Shown here piece after piece: positions 26,292 to 34,566 of a stretch of 64,000 nt of DNA; the stretch's first letter is position 1; every line of letters begins with the position of its first letter. The stretch is from positions 1 to 64,000 of the forward strand of contig NZ_JAMGBG010000123.1 of the NCBI RefSeq assembly GCF_023516595.1, given 5' to 3'. The notes under the pieces are model-generated. The model saw only the letters and a list, made by a program, of their open reading frames with translations, did no database searches and had not been told where the DNA came from. The position numbers and the translations under genes are program-made. This stretch comes from Streptomyces neyagawaensis (GTDB lineage: Bacteria; Actinomycetota; Actinomycetes; Streptomycetales; Streptomycetaceae).

Positions 26292-28451
26292 CTAGAAGGC
26301 CCCCCACCAGATCCCCACCGGCGCCCCCAGCAGTCCCAGCGCTCCCGCCAGCCCCGCCAGATTGACCGCGGAGACCGCCGCGCCGAGCACGGCGCCCACC
26401 GCCATCGCGACCAGGGCCTCACCCGCGACCACCACCCGGACCTGCCCCCGCGTGGCCCCCGCCAGCCGCAACGACCGCAGTTCCGCCCCGCGTGCCGACG
26501 TGGCCATGAGCAGCGTCCCGGCCAGCGCGATCCCCGCGTACAGCAGCGCGATCCCCAGCACCACGAAGAGTCCGAGCCGGGTCTGGGCGCCGCCCTTCGG
26601 CCGGTTGGCCTCCAGCCACTCCCCGGCGGCCCACACCCGCCCGTCGGCTCCGGACTCCCGCAGGGCCGCCCCGACCGCCTCCCGGTCCGCGCCGCCCCAG
26701 ACCCGTATCTCGACCCGGTCCACCCCGGCGCCGCCGGCGTTCGCGGCGGTCACGTACGCCCCGTTGTCACCGGTCCCGCGGGCGAGCACCGCCACGATCC
26801 GCAGGCGTACGGGGCGCCCGTCGCCGAGCCAGACCCGCACCGACCGGCCCACCTCGGGCCGCTCCCACTCCTCGTTCACGACGATGGAACGGTCGTCGAG
26901 GTCCCGTACGTCACCGGCGACCACCGGAAGCCGCGACACCGCCGCGAACGCCGCCACATCCGTCACCGCCCGCGCATCGGACCGGACGAGCGCGGTCCGC
27001 TCCTCCTTCACGTACACGGCGGTAGAAGCCGACGCGGACACCACCGACGTGCCCGGATCGACCACCCCCCGCGCCCCGGCCGTCACACCGCTGGCCCCCG
27101 TGGTCGCACCGCCGGCCCCGGTCCCGAACGCCCCGCCGGACCCATGGCGTCGCCCGGCCCACTCGCCCAGCCGACCCTCCGGCCCCGTCACGACGAAGTC
27201 CGCCCGGGTCCTGGCCTCCGCCTCCGCCGCCTTCGCCCCGGCGACCGTCGCCGAGGAGCCCAGCAGTGAGCCGGCCAGCGCCACGGTCACCAGGACCGGG
27301 GCCGCGACGGCGGCGGTGCGCCGCACGGACGTGGCCGCGTTCTCGCGGACCAGCAGACCGACGGCACCGGGCAGCGCAGCGCCGATGAGCCGGACGAGGG
27401 GCCGGACGAGCAGGGGTGCGAGCGCCGCGACCGCGGTGATCAGCAGCATCGGCTGCGTGGTGTACGTCTTCCGCTTCAGCAGCTCCGCCGGGTCCGTGCC
27501 CCATCTCCAGGCCAGCAGCCCCAGTCCGGCCGCCAGCAGGGCGACACCGATCACCCGGCGCGACCGGGGCAGCACCGCCGTGTCCACGGACGCCTCCCGC
27601 AACGCCTCGACGGGACCGATCCGCCCGGCCCGCCGCGCGGCGACCCACGCCCCCGCGAACGCCACCGACACACCCGTCCAGAACGCCACGTGGTACGGCC
27701 ACACGACCGAGTCCGGCAGCGCGAACCACGACGGCGCCACCCCGCCCGCCACCAGCTCCCCGATCAGCACGGGCGCGCCCCACGTGCCCAGCGCGCACCC
27801 GGCCGCCGACGCCGCGACCCCGACCGCCAGCGCCTCCCCGAGCAGCAGCCGCCGCACCTGCCCCGGCGTGGCGCCCGCCATCCGCAGCAGCCCGAACTCC
27901 CGCCGGCGCAGCGCCACGACGAAGGCGAAGGTCGACGCCGTCACGAACACCGACACGAACGCGGTGACCCCGGCGGCCGTGCCCAGCAGCGAGTTGACGG
28001 CGACCAGGGCCTCCGCGTCCCGCTCGTACGACGGGTCGACCCGCCGCCGGTCGTCCCCGGTCAGCACCCGTGCCCGATCCCCGACGACGGCCCGTACGTC
28101 CGCGACGGGCGCGTCCACCCCGACGGCGTCCCGCGCCGCCGTGTCGTCCGTCCGCACCGGCCCCAGCTTCCGTAGCTGGGCCAGCAACCGCTCGTCCACA
28201 GGGTGTGGACGGGCCAGCTTCTTCGACACCCGCGCCGTACCGGACCCCCGCTCCACCTCGACCGTGAGCGTGTCGATGCCCGCCACCACGACGGGGGAGG
28301 AGGCGAACCGCTCGGGTTCGCGCCCCGGCGGGTCCAGGGTCGCGGCGACCCCCAGCCCCATGACCGCCACCACGCCCACGCCGAGCGCGACGGCCACGAA
28401 CGACCCCACCAGCGCGGCCCACCGCGCCCGCAACGACGCCAGACTCAGCAC
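26292..28451 (-). CDS. FtsX-like ABC transporter permease
   Basis: 719 aa membrane protein. After a TM segment near the N-terminus (LVGSFVAVALGVGVVAVMGL) come an extracytoplasmic domain, three TM segments around residues 160-300 with the coupling motif EFGLLRMAGATPGQVRRLLL, a second module with more TM segments and a second coupling helix ELRSLRLAGATRGQVRVVV near residue 655. A GTG at 28451 with GGAGG about eight bases upstream was chosen. It overlaps the stop of the upstream ATPase by seven bases, so the two form one operon. Probable role: ATP-driven export or extraction of a membrane or antimicrobial compound. No regulator is adjacent. Confidence 0.92.
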   Translation of the reverse strand: MLSLASLRARWAALVGSFVAVALGVGVVAVMGLGVAATLDPPGREPERFASSPVVVAGIDTLTVEVERGSGTARVSKKLARPHPVDERLLAQLRKLGPVRTDDTAARDAVGVDAPVADVRAVVGDRARVLTGDDRRRVDPSYERDAEALVAVNSLLGTAAGVTAFVSVFVTASTFAFVVALRRREFGLLRMAGATPGQVRRLLLGEALAVGVAASAAGCALGTWGAPVLIGELVAGGVAPSWFALPDSVVWPYHVAFWTGVSVAFAGAWVAARRAGRIGPVEALREASVDTAVLPRSRRVIGVALLAAGLGLLAWRWGTDPAELLKRKTYTTQPMLLITAVAALAPLLVRPLVRLIGAALPGAVGLLVRENAATSVRRTAAVAAPVLVTVALAGSLLGSSATVAGAKAAEAEARTRADFVVTGPEGRLGEWAGRRHGSGGAFGTGAGGATTGASGVTAGARGVVDPGTSVVSASASTAVYVKEERTALVRSDARAVTDVAAFAAVSRLPVVAGDVRDLDDRSIVVNEEWERPEVGRSVRVWLGDGRPVRLRIVAVLARGTGDNGAYVTAANAGGAGVDRVEIRVWGGADREAVGAALRESGADGRVWAAGEWLEANRPKGGAQTRLGLFVVLGIALLYAGIALAGTLLMATSARGAELRSLRLAGATRGQVRVVVAGEALVAMAVGAVLGAAVSAVNLAGLAGALGLLGAPVGIWWGAF

Positions 28452-29464
28452 GACGACGACCTCCCTACGACCACGCCCGCCCTGCCGGCCCCGCCCGTCA
28501 CACCTGCGTCGCCCGTCCTGCCTACCGCACCCGCCACTTCCGCCGCCGGACCCGATCCACCGGCCCCGGCGCCGCGCTCCAACCCCGCCATGTGCGCCGC
28601 CACCGCCTCCGCGGACGGTGCGGTCAGCTCCCCGCTCACCCGCCCGTCGACGAGGAACACCACCCGGTCCGCGTGCGACGCGGCCACCGGGTCGTGCGTG
28701 ACCATGACCGTCGTCTGACCCTCCCGGTCCACCAGTTCGCGCAGCAGTCCGAGCACCTCGCGGCTGGTGGTGGTGTCGAGCGCGCCCGTCGGTTCGTCGC
28801 CGAACAGCACCGCGGGCCGGGTGATCAGCGCCCGCGCCAGCGCCACCCGCTGCTGCTGCCCGCCGGACAGCTCGGCCGGCCGGTGCCCGGCCCGCTCGCC
28901 GAGCCCCACCCGGTCGAGCGCCGCCCGCACCGCGCCCCGTGACGGCCGCCGCCCGGCGAGCCGCAGCGGCAGGGCGACGTTCTGGGCGGCGGTCAGCGAA
29001 GGGAGCAGGTTGAAGGACTGGAAGACGAAGCCGATCCGGTCCCGGCGCAACAGCGTCAGCCGCCGTTCGCCCAGCCCGCCCAGCTCGACCCCGTCGACCC
29101 GCACCGTCCCGCCCGACGGCCGGTCCAGCCCCGCCGCACACTGCAACAGCGTCGACTTGCCCGACCCCGACGGCCCCATCACCGCCGTGAAGGTCCCCAC
29201 GGCGAAGTCGAGATCCACCCCGTCCAGGGCGACGACGTCCCCGTACACCCGCCGCAGCCCCCGCACCCGCACGGCCGCCGAGCCCTCCGCGGCCGACGTT
29301 CCTCCCGACACCCCGGCGTCCGCCGCCACCGTCGGTGTCGCCGGTGCTCCTGACGTCCCGTGCGTTCCCGCCGACCGCCTCAGCCACCCCGGCCGTCCCG
29401 CACGTCCCGGTCGCGCCATCCTTCGGGGTACCCCCGACGTGCCCGTTTCCTCTGTCCTGGTCAT
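28445..29464 (-). CDS. ABC transporter ATP-binding protein
   Basis: 339 aa ATPase of the FtsX-type exporter. Walker A GPSGSGKST lies near residue 100, with Q-loop FQSFNLLPSLT, signature LSGGQQQRVALARAL, Walker B VLFGDEPTGALD and switch His VTHDPVAA. The first roughly 60 residues and the C-terminal roughly 40 are Ala/Gly/Thr/Arg-rich low-complexity extensions. A later start near the conserved AVRVRGLRRVYG is possible, but ATG 29464 has GGGAG about four bases upstream. It is transcribed first in its operon and is divergent from the DUF2786 gene. Confidence 0.93.
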   Translation of the reverse strand: MTRTEETGTSGVPRRMARPGRAGRPGWLRRSAGTHGTSGAPATPTVAADAGVSGGTSAAEGSAAVRVRGLRRVYGDVVALDGVDLDFAVGTFTAVMGPSGSGKSTLLQCAAGLDRPSGGTVRVDGVELGGLGERRLTLLRRDRIGFVFQSFNLLPSLTAAQNVALPLRLAGRRPSRGAVRAALDRVGLGERAGHRPAELSGGQQQRVALARALITRPAVLFGDEPTGALDTTTSREVLGLLRELVDREGQTTVMVTHDPVAASHADRVVFLVDGRVSGELTAPSAEAVAAHMAGLERGAGAGGSGPAAEVAGAVGRTGDAGVTGGAGRAGVVVGRSSSC

Positions 29465-29573
29465 GACTCCCAGCGAACCGTCCGCGGCCCGCCCGCACAC
29501 GACCACTGGAGGGCGTCCCGCGGTAGGGCCAGCACTACCTCCGCCCCGCCCACGCCATGACACGATCGAACAC

Positions 29574-30800
29574 GTGAGTACGACCAGCACGGTGGACCGC
29601 GCCTTCGAGGCGGCCCTCTACGCCGACACCGACGCCGCCCTCGACACCGGCGCCTCCCTGCTCGCCGCCGACCCCGCGACCGACGCGGAGGTGGCCCGGC
29701 GGGGCCGGGAGTTCGTCGCCGGCGCCTGGCGACGCGGCTGGCAGCCCGCCGACGTCGTACGCCTGGTCCGGCGCGACCTGGACGACGCCCACGTACGGCT
29801 GGCCGCGCGCCTCGTCGTCGACGAGCACGAGGAGGGGCGGGACGACGAGCACCGGAACGGGCGGGCGCCCGGCGGTGGACGACGGCAGCCCCCGAGCCCC
29901 CGCTGGGCCGCCCAGCTGGACGAGGCGCGGGCCCTCGCCGAAGCCGGGCCCGCCGCCGAGAGCGGGCCCGGCGGCGACCGCTTCTCCCGGGCCACGACCG
30001 CGCTGGAGCTGTACCGCCTGCTTCTGCGTCTGCCCACCCTGGAATCCCTCGACCGCCCCAGGGACACCGGCGCGCACCCGTCCCACCACCCCGAGTCCCG
30101 GATGCTCTCCCGGATCCGCGCCCTCCTCGCCAAGGCGGAGGCCACCGACTTCCCCGAGGAGGCGGAGGCGCTCAGCGCGAAGGCGCAGGAGCTGATGGCC
30201 CGGCACAGCATCGACGAGGCGCTGCTGGCGGCCCGTACCCACGCGAAGGACGCGCCCGGCGCCTGCCGGATCGGGGTGGACGCGCCGTACGAGACGGCCA
30301 AGGCCGTGCTCCTCGACGCCGTGGCCCGCGCGAACCGTTGCGAGGCCGTGTGGAACGAGGCCTTCGGCTTCTCCACGGTCGTCGGGTTCGAGGCGGACCT
30401 GGAGTCGGTCGAGCTGCTCTACACCTCGCTCCTCGTCCAGGCCACCACCGCGATGACGAAGGCGGAGGCGGCCCAGCGCAAGGGCGGCCGCAAACGGACC
30501 AAGACCTTCCGGCAGTCGTTCCTGGCCGCCTACGCCCACCGGATAGGTGACCGACTGACGGCCGCCGCCGAGGCCGAGGTCGAACGGACCGAGCGAACCG
30601 AGGGCGAGGGCACCCCGGAACAGGACCTGCTGCCCGTGCTCGCCGCCCGCGGCGTCGCCGTCCGCGACCGGTTCACCCGGATGTTCCCGGACACCGTCAC
30701 CACCCGCGTACGAGGCGTCAGCGACGCCGCCGGCTGGCAACAGGGCGCCGAGGCAGCCGACCGCGCCCAGGTCAGGGCCCGACCCCGACTGCCGTCATGA
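29574..30800 (+). CDS. DUF2786 family protein
   Basis: 408 aa soluble protein. The DUF2786 core is visible around residues 180-230 (ESRMLSRIRALLAKAEATDF and EEAEALSAKAQELMARHSID), followed by a DUF7168-like part that includes RANRCEAVWNEAFGFSTVVG and LLYTSLLVQATTAMTKAEA. The N-terminal part is helical, with a variable acidic/basic linker (EEGRDDEHRNGRAPGGGRRQ). GTG 29574 is the start preferred by the conserved sequence STTSTVDRAFEAALYAD. It is divergent from the ABC operon by about 110 bp. Function unknown to me; such proteins are often found in phage or plasmid-like contexts too. Confidence 0.85.
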   Translation: MSTTSTVDRAFEAALYADTDAALDTGASLLAADPATDAEVARRGREFVAGAWRRGWQPADVVRLVRRDLDDAHVRLAARLVVDEHEEGRDDEHRNGRAPGGGRRQPPSPRWAAQLDEARALAEAGPAAESGPGGDRFSRATTALELYRLLLRLPTLESLDRPRDTGAHPSHHPESRMLSRIRALLAKAEATDFPEEAEALSAKAQELMARHSIDEALLAARTHAKDAPGACRIGVDAPYETAKAVLLDAVARANRCEAVWNEAFGFSTVVGFEADLESVELLYTSLLVQATTAMTKAEAAQRKGGRKRTKTFRQSFLAAYAHRIGDRLTAAAEAEVERTERTEGEGTPEQDLLPVLAARGVAVRDRFTRMFPDTVTTRVRGVSDAAGWQQGAEAADRAQVRARPRLPS

Positions 30801-30802
30801 AC

Positions 30803-30837
30803 GCGCCCCGTCTGCCGTCCTGAACACACCGGGGCGC
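30803..30837. terminator. Bidirectional hairpin between convergent genes
   Basis: GCGCCCCG (30803-30810) pairs with CGGGGCGC (30830-30837) across a 19-base loop, between the stop codons of the DUF2786 gene and the minus-strand lipoprotein gene. Confidence 0.5.
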
Positions 30838-30895
30838 CCCGTCCGCACCGCCGGCCGCCGCACCGGTCGACCCAGGGGGCCCCACGGGTCACCGC

Positions 30896-31471
30896 TCAGT
30901 CGCCCACCGGCGTGAACGGCCCCACCGTCGCGTCCAGCGTGCCGCCCGACTGGAGGGCGACCTCCGCGTCCGGCCAGTCGTAGGTGTTGGCCTTCTTCTC
31001 GCCCGGCAGGCTGAAGCTCAGCTTGTCCACGTCGGCGCTCTTCTGCGCGTCCCCGGCCACCCCGCGCACATAGGCGATGGTGAAGGTCACCGACTGGCCC
31101 TCCGCGAGGGTCATCTCGGCGTCCTTCGCCGCGCCCTCCTGCGGCGCGAGCGGGAAGGACTGCCCGCCGGCGAGCAGTTCGACGTGGGCGAGGCCCTTCA
31201 CGGTGCAGGGGGCACCGCTCTTGTTGGTGACGGTGACCGGCACGGCGCCCTCGTCACCGGCGGCCGGCGCGGCGCTGCTCGGCCCCACCTCGAACGCGGT
31301 CTTGGCGGCGACACACGCGGAGCCCGAGCCCGCGCCCTTCCCGTCGCCGGAGGGGGACGCGGTGGCGGTCTTGCCCCCGTCGCCGGCGTCACCCCCGTCG
31401 TTGCCGCCGCAGGCGGTCAGTGTGAGAGCCGCGAGGAGCGCGGCGGCGATGGCGGTCGGAGCGGTACGCAT
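30896..31471 (-). CDS. Secreted lipoprotein, DUF4232-like
   Basis: 191 aa. The signal peptide ends with lipobox LTAC (Cys near residue 21), and an Asp/Gly-rich linker (GGNDGGDAGDGGKTATASPS) leads to a beta-rich domain with two conserved Cys residues (SACVAAKTAF and GAPCTVKGLAHVEL), the usual disulphide pattern of DUF4232-like proteins. It should be tethered to the outer membrane face. Function unknown. It lies on the minus strand immediately after a second lipoprotein gene (31581-32120). Confidence 0.85.
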   Translation of the reverse strand: MRTAPTAIAAALLAALTLTACGGNDGGDAGDGGKTATASPSGDGKGAGSGSACVAAKTAFEVGPSSAAPAAGDEGAVPVTVTNKSGAPCTVKGLAHVELLAGGQSFPLAPQEGAAKDAEMTLAEGQSVTFTIAYVRGVAGDAQKSADVDKLSFSLPGEKKANTYDWPDAEVALQSGGTLDATVGPFTPVGD

Positions 31472-31526
31472 GAAGTTCCCGAGAGTTCGTGGCTGTCGCA
31501 GCCTGTGCTGGTGTGAAGGTACGAAC

Positions 31527-31556
31527 GGGCCGCGGAACCCGGTGGTTCCACGGCCC
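31527..31556 (-). terminator. Strong hairpin between the two lipoprotein genes
   Basis: GGGCCGCGGAACC (31527-31539) pairs with GGTTCCACGGCCC (31544-31556) in 12 of 13 positions plus a G-T pair, with a four-base loop. It follows the stop of the gene at 31581, so those two genes probably end in separate transcripts. Confidence 0.75.
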
Positions 31557-31580
31557 GCCGCCCCATGACTGAGAAGGGCC

Positions 31581-32120
31581 CTAGGACCCCGAGCCCGCCG
31601 TGGGCAGGTCCGTCGGGAGGCCCGAGGGGAGCGCGCCCTCGGTCTTCTGGAAGGTCTCCTTGCCGACCTTGCCCTCCCAGGTGACCGTGAGGGACTTGGC
31701 GTCCACGGAGTCGACCATGCCCGAGGTGCGGTCCTTGGTGCCGTCGGTGCACTTCAGCTCGATCATCCGCATGTTCGCCTCGTCGGAGACCTTGCCGCTG
31801 CACACCGTGCCGCCGACGACGAACAGCGCGGCCTCGTCGCCGTTCACGAACAGGGCGACCGGCTTGCCGCCCGTCGTGGCGAGCCAGTTGCCCTGGAGCT
31901 TCTTGTCGCCGCCGGTGGAGCCGCCGGAGTCGGTGCCGCCGTCGGCCGTGTCCGTCGCCGTGGGGGTGGCCTTCGGTTCCTTCGCCGCGGAGTCGCCGTC
32001 GTCGCTGCACCCGGTCAGCACGAGCGCGGCCGCCAGCCCGGCGGCCGCGGCCCCGGCCCGCACGCGCCGGCGGGTCGAGGTCCCCCTCGTCGCGGTCCTT
32101 GCCGTCATCGCCGTAGTCAC
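31581..32120 (-). CDS. Secreted lipoprotein of unknown function
   Basis: 179 aa. A basic N-region and hydrophobic stretch lead to lipobox LTGC near residue 34. A Thr/Ser/Asp/Gly-rich linker follows (DGDSAAKEPKATPTATDTAD), then a small domain with a second Cys (GGTVCSGKVSDEANMRMIEL) and a third (IELKCTDG). No family is recognisable by eye. GTG 32120 has GGGGAGACC upstream; an internal ATG at 32108 gives a shorter start. It may belong to a lipoprotein pair with its neighbour. Confidence 0.75.
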   Translation of the reverse strand: MTTAMTARTATRGTSTRRRVRAGAAAAGLAAALVLTGCSDDGDSAAKEPKATPTATDTADGGTDSGGSTGGDKKLQGNWLATTGGKPVALFVNGDEAALFVVGGTVCSGKVSDEANMRMIELKCTDGTKDRTSGMVDSVDAKSLTVTWEGKVGKETFQKTEGALPSGLPTDLPTAGSGS

Positions 32121-32302
32121 TGAGGTCTCCCCAAGGTATGGCCGGATCCGGTCGCCGCGGCGACAGCGGCAAGCTACCAGGAGCCCCCGGGCGCCGGTTC
32201 GCCGGGAACTGTGAGAACCCAGCGAACCGTTGATGACGACCCCGCCCGCGCACCCCGCCCACGCCTGCCCCGCCCCCGCACGCCGCCCGCGCCCCCCGCC
32301 CG

Positions 32303-32608
32303 TCACCAGGACGACTTGCGCACCCCCGGCAGATACCCGGCGTGCGCCTGCTCCCGCAGGCTGACGCGGGACAGTCCGAACGCCCGGAAGTAGCCGCGCG
32401 GCCTGCCGTCCACACTGTCCCGGTTGCGGACGCGCGTCGCGCTCGCGTCACGCGGCTGCCGCGCCAGCTCCCGCCGCGCCGCGAGCCGTTCGGCGTCCGT
32501 GGAGGACGGCCGCCGGATGATCTCCTTCAGCTCCGCGCGCCGAGCGGCGTACCGGGCGACGATCTCCTGCCGCTTGTCATTCTTCGCGATCTTGCTCTTC
32601 TTCGCCAT
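32303..32608 (-). CDS. rpsN: 30S ribosomal protein S14 (zinc-free, C- type)
   Basis: 101 aa. It matches the longer zinc-independent S14: MAKKSKIAKNDKRQEIVARY at the start, and ASATRVRNRDSVDGRPRGYFRAFGLSRVSLRE with no Cys pairs where zinc-type S14 has CxxC. It replaces the zinc-binding form in ribosomes during zinc limitation. Its start overlaps the rpmB stop by one base, so the two are co-translated. The Zur-like box upstream of rpmB would control both. Confidence 0.95.
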   Translation of the reverse strand: MAKKSKIAKNDKRQEIVARYAARRAELKEIIRRPSSTDAERLAARRELARQPRDASATRVRNRDSVDGRPRGYFRAFGLSRVSLREQAHAGYLPGVRKSSW

Positions 32609-32844
32609 CAGACCCGCACCCCCCTGGCGCGGATCCGCGCGACGGCGGCCTCGACGCCGATGACGTCGACGGTCTTGATCCCCTTCGTGCTCAGCCGGAG
32701 CCGCACGTACCGGTTCTCGCTCGGCAGCCAGTACCGCTTGGACTGGATGTTGGGGTCGAAGCGGCGTGACGTGCGCCGGTGGGAGTGCGAGACGCGGTTG
32801 CCGAAGCCCGGCTGGGCGCCGGTCAGCATGCAGTGGGCGGACAA
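32608..32844 (-). CDS. rpmB: 50S ribosomal protein L28 (zinc-free type)
   Basis: 78 aa. The L28 core is clear: SAHCMLTGAQPGFGNRVSHS, then HRRTSRRFDPNIQSKRYWLP and AAVARIRARGVRV at the C-terminus. It uses a TTG start at 32844 preceded by GAGAGGTG with eight bases spacing. The later ATG (codon 6) has no Shine-Dalgarno. It has a single Cys, so it lacks the two CxxC pairs of the zinc-binding form. First gene of the minus-strand half of the zinc-stress cluster. Confidence 0.95.
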   Translation of the reverse strand: MSAHCMLTGAQPGFGNRVSHSHRRTSRRFDPNIQSKRYWLPSENRYVRLRLSTKGIKTVDVIGVEAAVARIRARGVRV

Positions 32845-32878
32845 GGGTGACGCACCTCTCTCTGCTCGATGATGTAAA

Positions 32879-32893
32879 TGGAATTCATTTTCA
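32879..32893. promoter_or_regulatory. Zur-like operator between rpmB and rpmG
   Basis: TGGAATTCATTTTCA matches the Streptomyces Zur box TGAAAATGATTTTCA at 12 of 15 positions. It lies in the divergent gap, in the spacer of the rpmG promoter and close to the rpmB promoter, so zinc-loaded Zur would repress both arms. Confidence 0.8.
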
Positions 32894-32894
32894 G

Positions 32895-32900
32895 TAAGAT
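32895..32900 (+). promoter_or_regulatory. -10 box of a leaderless rpmG promoter
   Basis: TAAGAT ends six bases before the ATG at 32907, so the transcript would start at the first codon. There is no Shine-Dalgarno before rpmG. The Zur box directly precedes the -10. Confidence 0.65.
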
Positions 32901-32906
32901 ACCAGC

Positions 32907-33071
32907 ATGGCACGCAACGAACTCCGTCCGGTCGTCAAGCTCCGCTCCACGGTCGGCACGGGCTATACGTACGTCACCCGCAAGAACCGCCGGAACGACC
33001 CGGACCGGCTGACCCTGCGCAAGTACGACCCGATGGCGGGCCGTCACGTCGACTTCCGAGAGGAGCGCTGA
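32907..33071 (+). CDS. rpmG: 50S ribosomal protein L33 (zinc-free type)
   Basis: 54 aa. MARNELRPVVKLRSTVGTGY is the usual start, followed by TYVTRKNRRNDPDRLTLRKY and DPMAGRHVDFREER. It lacks Cys residues, as the zinc-independent L33 does. It is the first gene of the + strand half of the cluster, five bases before rpmE2. The expected regulation is Zur repression through the box upstream. Confidence 0.95.
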   Translation: MARNELRPVVKLRSTVGTGYTYVTRKNRRNDPDRLTLRKYDPMAGRHVDFREER

Positions 33072-33076
33072 CCGCG

Positions 33077-33328
33077 ATGAAGAAGGACATCCACCCCTCG
33101 TACGGGCCCGTCGTCTTCCGGGACCGCGCCGCGAACCACACCTTCCTCACCCGCTCGACGATGACGAGCGAGAAGACGATCGAATGGGAGGACGGCCACA
33201 CGTACCCGGTGGTCGACGTCGAGATCTCGAACGTCAGCCACCCCTTCTACACGGGCACCGCGCGCGTGCTGGACACGGCGGGTCGCGTGGAGAAGTTCGA
33301 GAAGCGGTACGGGAAGAAGCGGGGCTGA
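33077..33328 (+). CDS. rpmE2: 50S ribosomal protein L31 type B (zinc-free)
   Basis: 83 aa. MKKDIHPSYGPVVFRDRAAN and WEDGHTYPVVDVEISNVSHP are characteristic L31B sequences, with FYTGTARVLDTAGRVEKFEK near the end. It has no CxxC motif, so it can replace the zinc-binding L31. It lies five bases after rpmG and five bases before the mrf-like gene in one operon. Confidence 0.97.
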   Translation: MKKDIHPSYGPVVFRDRAANHTFLTRSTMTSEKTIEWEDGHTYPVVDVEISNVSHPFYTGTARVLDTAGRVEKFEKRYGKKRG

Positions 33329-33333
33329 CCGAC

Positions 33334-34563
33334 GTGACCCAGCTGTCTGTCGCGATCGTCGGCGGGCTCCACGCCGACGCCCGGCGGGCCGCCGTCGAGG
33401 CGCTGCTCGCCGGGGTCCCGGGCAGCGTCGCGCTGCACCACGACCTGTCCACCGCCGTCGACGGAACGGTCCTGCGGACGATCCGGGACGCCGCGGGCAT
33501 CGTCTCCACCGGCGAGACCCCGCTCGTCAACGACTGCGCCTGCTGCGCCCTGCGCGAGGACCTCGTCCCCGAACTGGAGCGCCTCGCCGAGGCGGGCGTC
33601 ACCCGCCTCGCGGTGGTCGAACTCTGGGACTCGGTCGAACCCAAGGCCATGGCCGAGGTCGTCGCGGCGAGCGGTCTGCCGCTGACCTCGGTGATCACGG
33701 CGGTCGACCCCGCCCTCCTGCTGCCCTGCCTCGGCAACGGCGACGACCTCGCCGAGACCGGCCTCGCCGCCGCCCCGACCGACGAACGCACCGTCGCCGA
33801 CACCTTCGCCCGCCAACTGGAGTACGCCCCCGTCCTCGCCGTACTCGACTCGGAGGAGGCGGACGAGGAGGACAGAGCCCTCCTCTCCCAACTCCACCCG
33901 ACGGCGCTACGGGTGCCGATTCAGGGTCAGGGGGCGCCCTCGGTTCTTGAGGGGCGCGGGGAACCGCGCGACCAGCCACGACGCACCCGCACCCCGCAAC
34001 GCGCCACCACCCCCATGGCACCGCCCGGTTCCCTGCTCGCGGCAGCGCTCGCCGGGTTCGACGTGGAGGCCGCCGCCGCGGCCCAGCACCCCGCCTGCGC
34101 CCTGCTCCCCACCGATGCCGACGAGCACGGCGTCACCACCCTCGTCTGGCACCGCCACCGCCCCTTCCACCCGGAGCGCCTGTACGCGGCCCTGGAGGAC
34201 CTGTGCTGCGCGGCCGCCCGCAGCCGCGGCAGGTTCTGGCTGGCCGAACGCCCGGACACCCTGCTGCACTGGGACGCCGCCGGCGGCGCCCTGTGCGTGG
34301 AGTCGGCCGGGCCCTGGCTCGCCTCGCTGCCGGACGCGGCCTGGGACATGGTGCCCCCGGTGCGCCGCGCGGCCGCCGCGCTCGACTGGCACCCGGAGCA
34401 CGGCGACCGCTGCCAGCACCTGGTCTTCACCTCGCCGGGCCTGGACCGCGACGGACTCGAACGGCTGCTGGAGTCCTGCCTGCTCACCGACGCCGAGTAC
34501 GCCGCCGGGCGCGAAGCCTGGGAACGGCTGCCGCGCCCCTTCGACGCCTTCCTGGAGGTCTGA
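33334..34563 (+). CDS. mrf: CobW/COG0523-type GTPase of the zinc-stress ribosome cluster (Mrf-like)
   Basis: 409 aa. It resembles the CobW/UreG-like P-loop family that handles zinc, and the actinobacterial Mrf proteins that recruit the hibernation factor to zinc-free ribosomes in mycobacteria. The family Cys motif is NDCACCALRED (CxCC). The Walker A is degenerate (VAIVGGLHADARRAAVEA), lacking the GKT of active P-loops, so GTP binding may be weak. The C-terminal CobW-C region includes TTLVWHRHRPFHPERLYAAL. A Pro/Arg/Gln-rich run near residues 203-228 is a product of a dispersed DNA repeat (33949-33982), so part of the protein is foreign to the family. Start is GTG 33334. Confidence 0.8.
   Translation: MTQLSVAIVGGLHADARRAAVEALLAGVPGSVALHHDLSTAVDGTVLRTIRDAAGIVSTGETPLVNDCACCALREDLVPELERLAEAGVTRLAVVELWDSVEPKAMAEVVAASGLPLTSVITAVDPALLLPCLGNGDDLAETGLAAAPTDERTVADTFARQLEYAPVLAVLDSEEADEEDRALLSQLHPTALRVPIQGQGAPSVLEGRGEPRDQPRRTRTPQRATTPMAPPGSLLAAALAGFDVEAAAAAQHPACALLPTDADEHGVTTLVWHRHRPFHPERLYAALEDLCCAAARSRGRFWLAERPDTLLHWDAAGGALCVESAGPWLASLPDAAWDMVPPVRRAAAALDWHPEHGDRCQHLVFTSPGLDRDGLERLLESCLLTDAEYAAGREAWERLPRPFDAFLEV
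33949..33982 (+). repeat. Dispersed repeat, copy B, inside the mrf-like coding sequence
   Basis: The sequence begins GAGGGGCGCGGGGAACCGCG and ends CGACCAGCCACGAC, agreeing with copy A at about 29 of 34 positions. The repeat and its flanks (about 33935-34015) are read in frame as EGRGEPRDQPRRTRTPQRAT. The insertion keeps the downstream frame open. Confidence 0.8.
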
Positions 34564-34566
34564 CCC

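Noticed and set aside
26292..29498. One 1068-residue frame covering the permease and the ATPase region on the minus strand
   Set aside because: The 5' part is an out-of-frame reading of the ATPase gene; the true permease starts at GTG 28451 and overlaps the ATPase stop.
33184..33333. Longer N-terminus for the mrf-like gene overlapping rpmE2
   Set aside because: This extension is an out-of-frame reading of rpmE2, and the conserved protein begins at GTG 33334.
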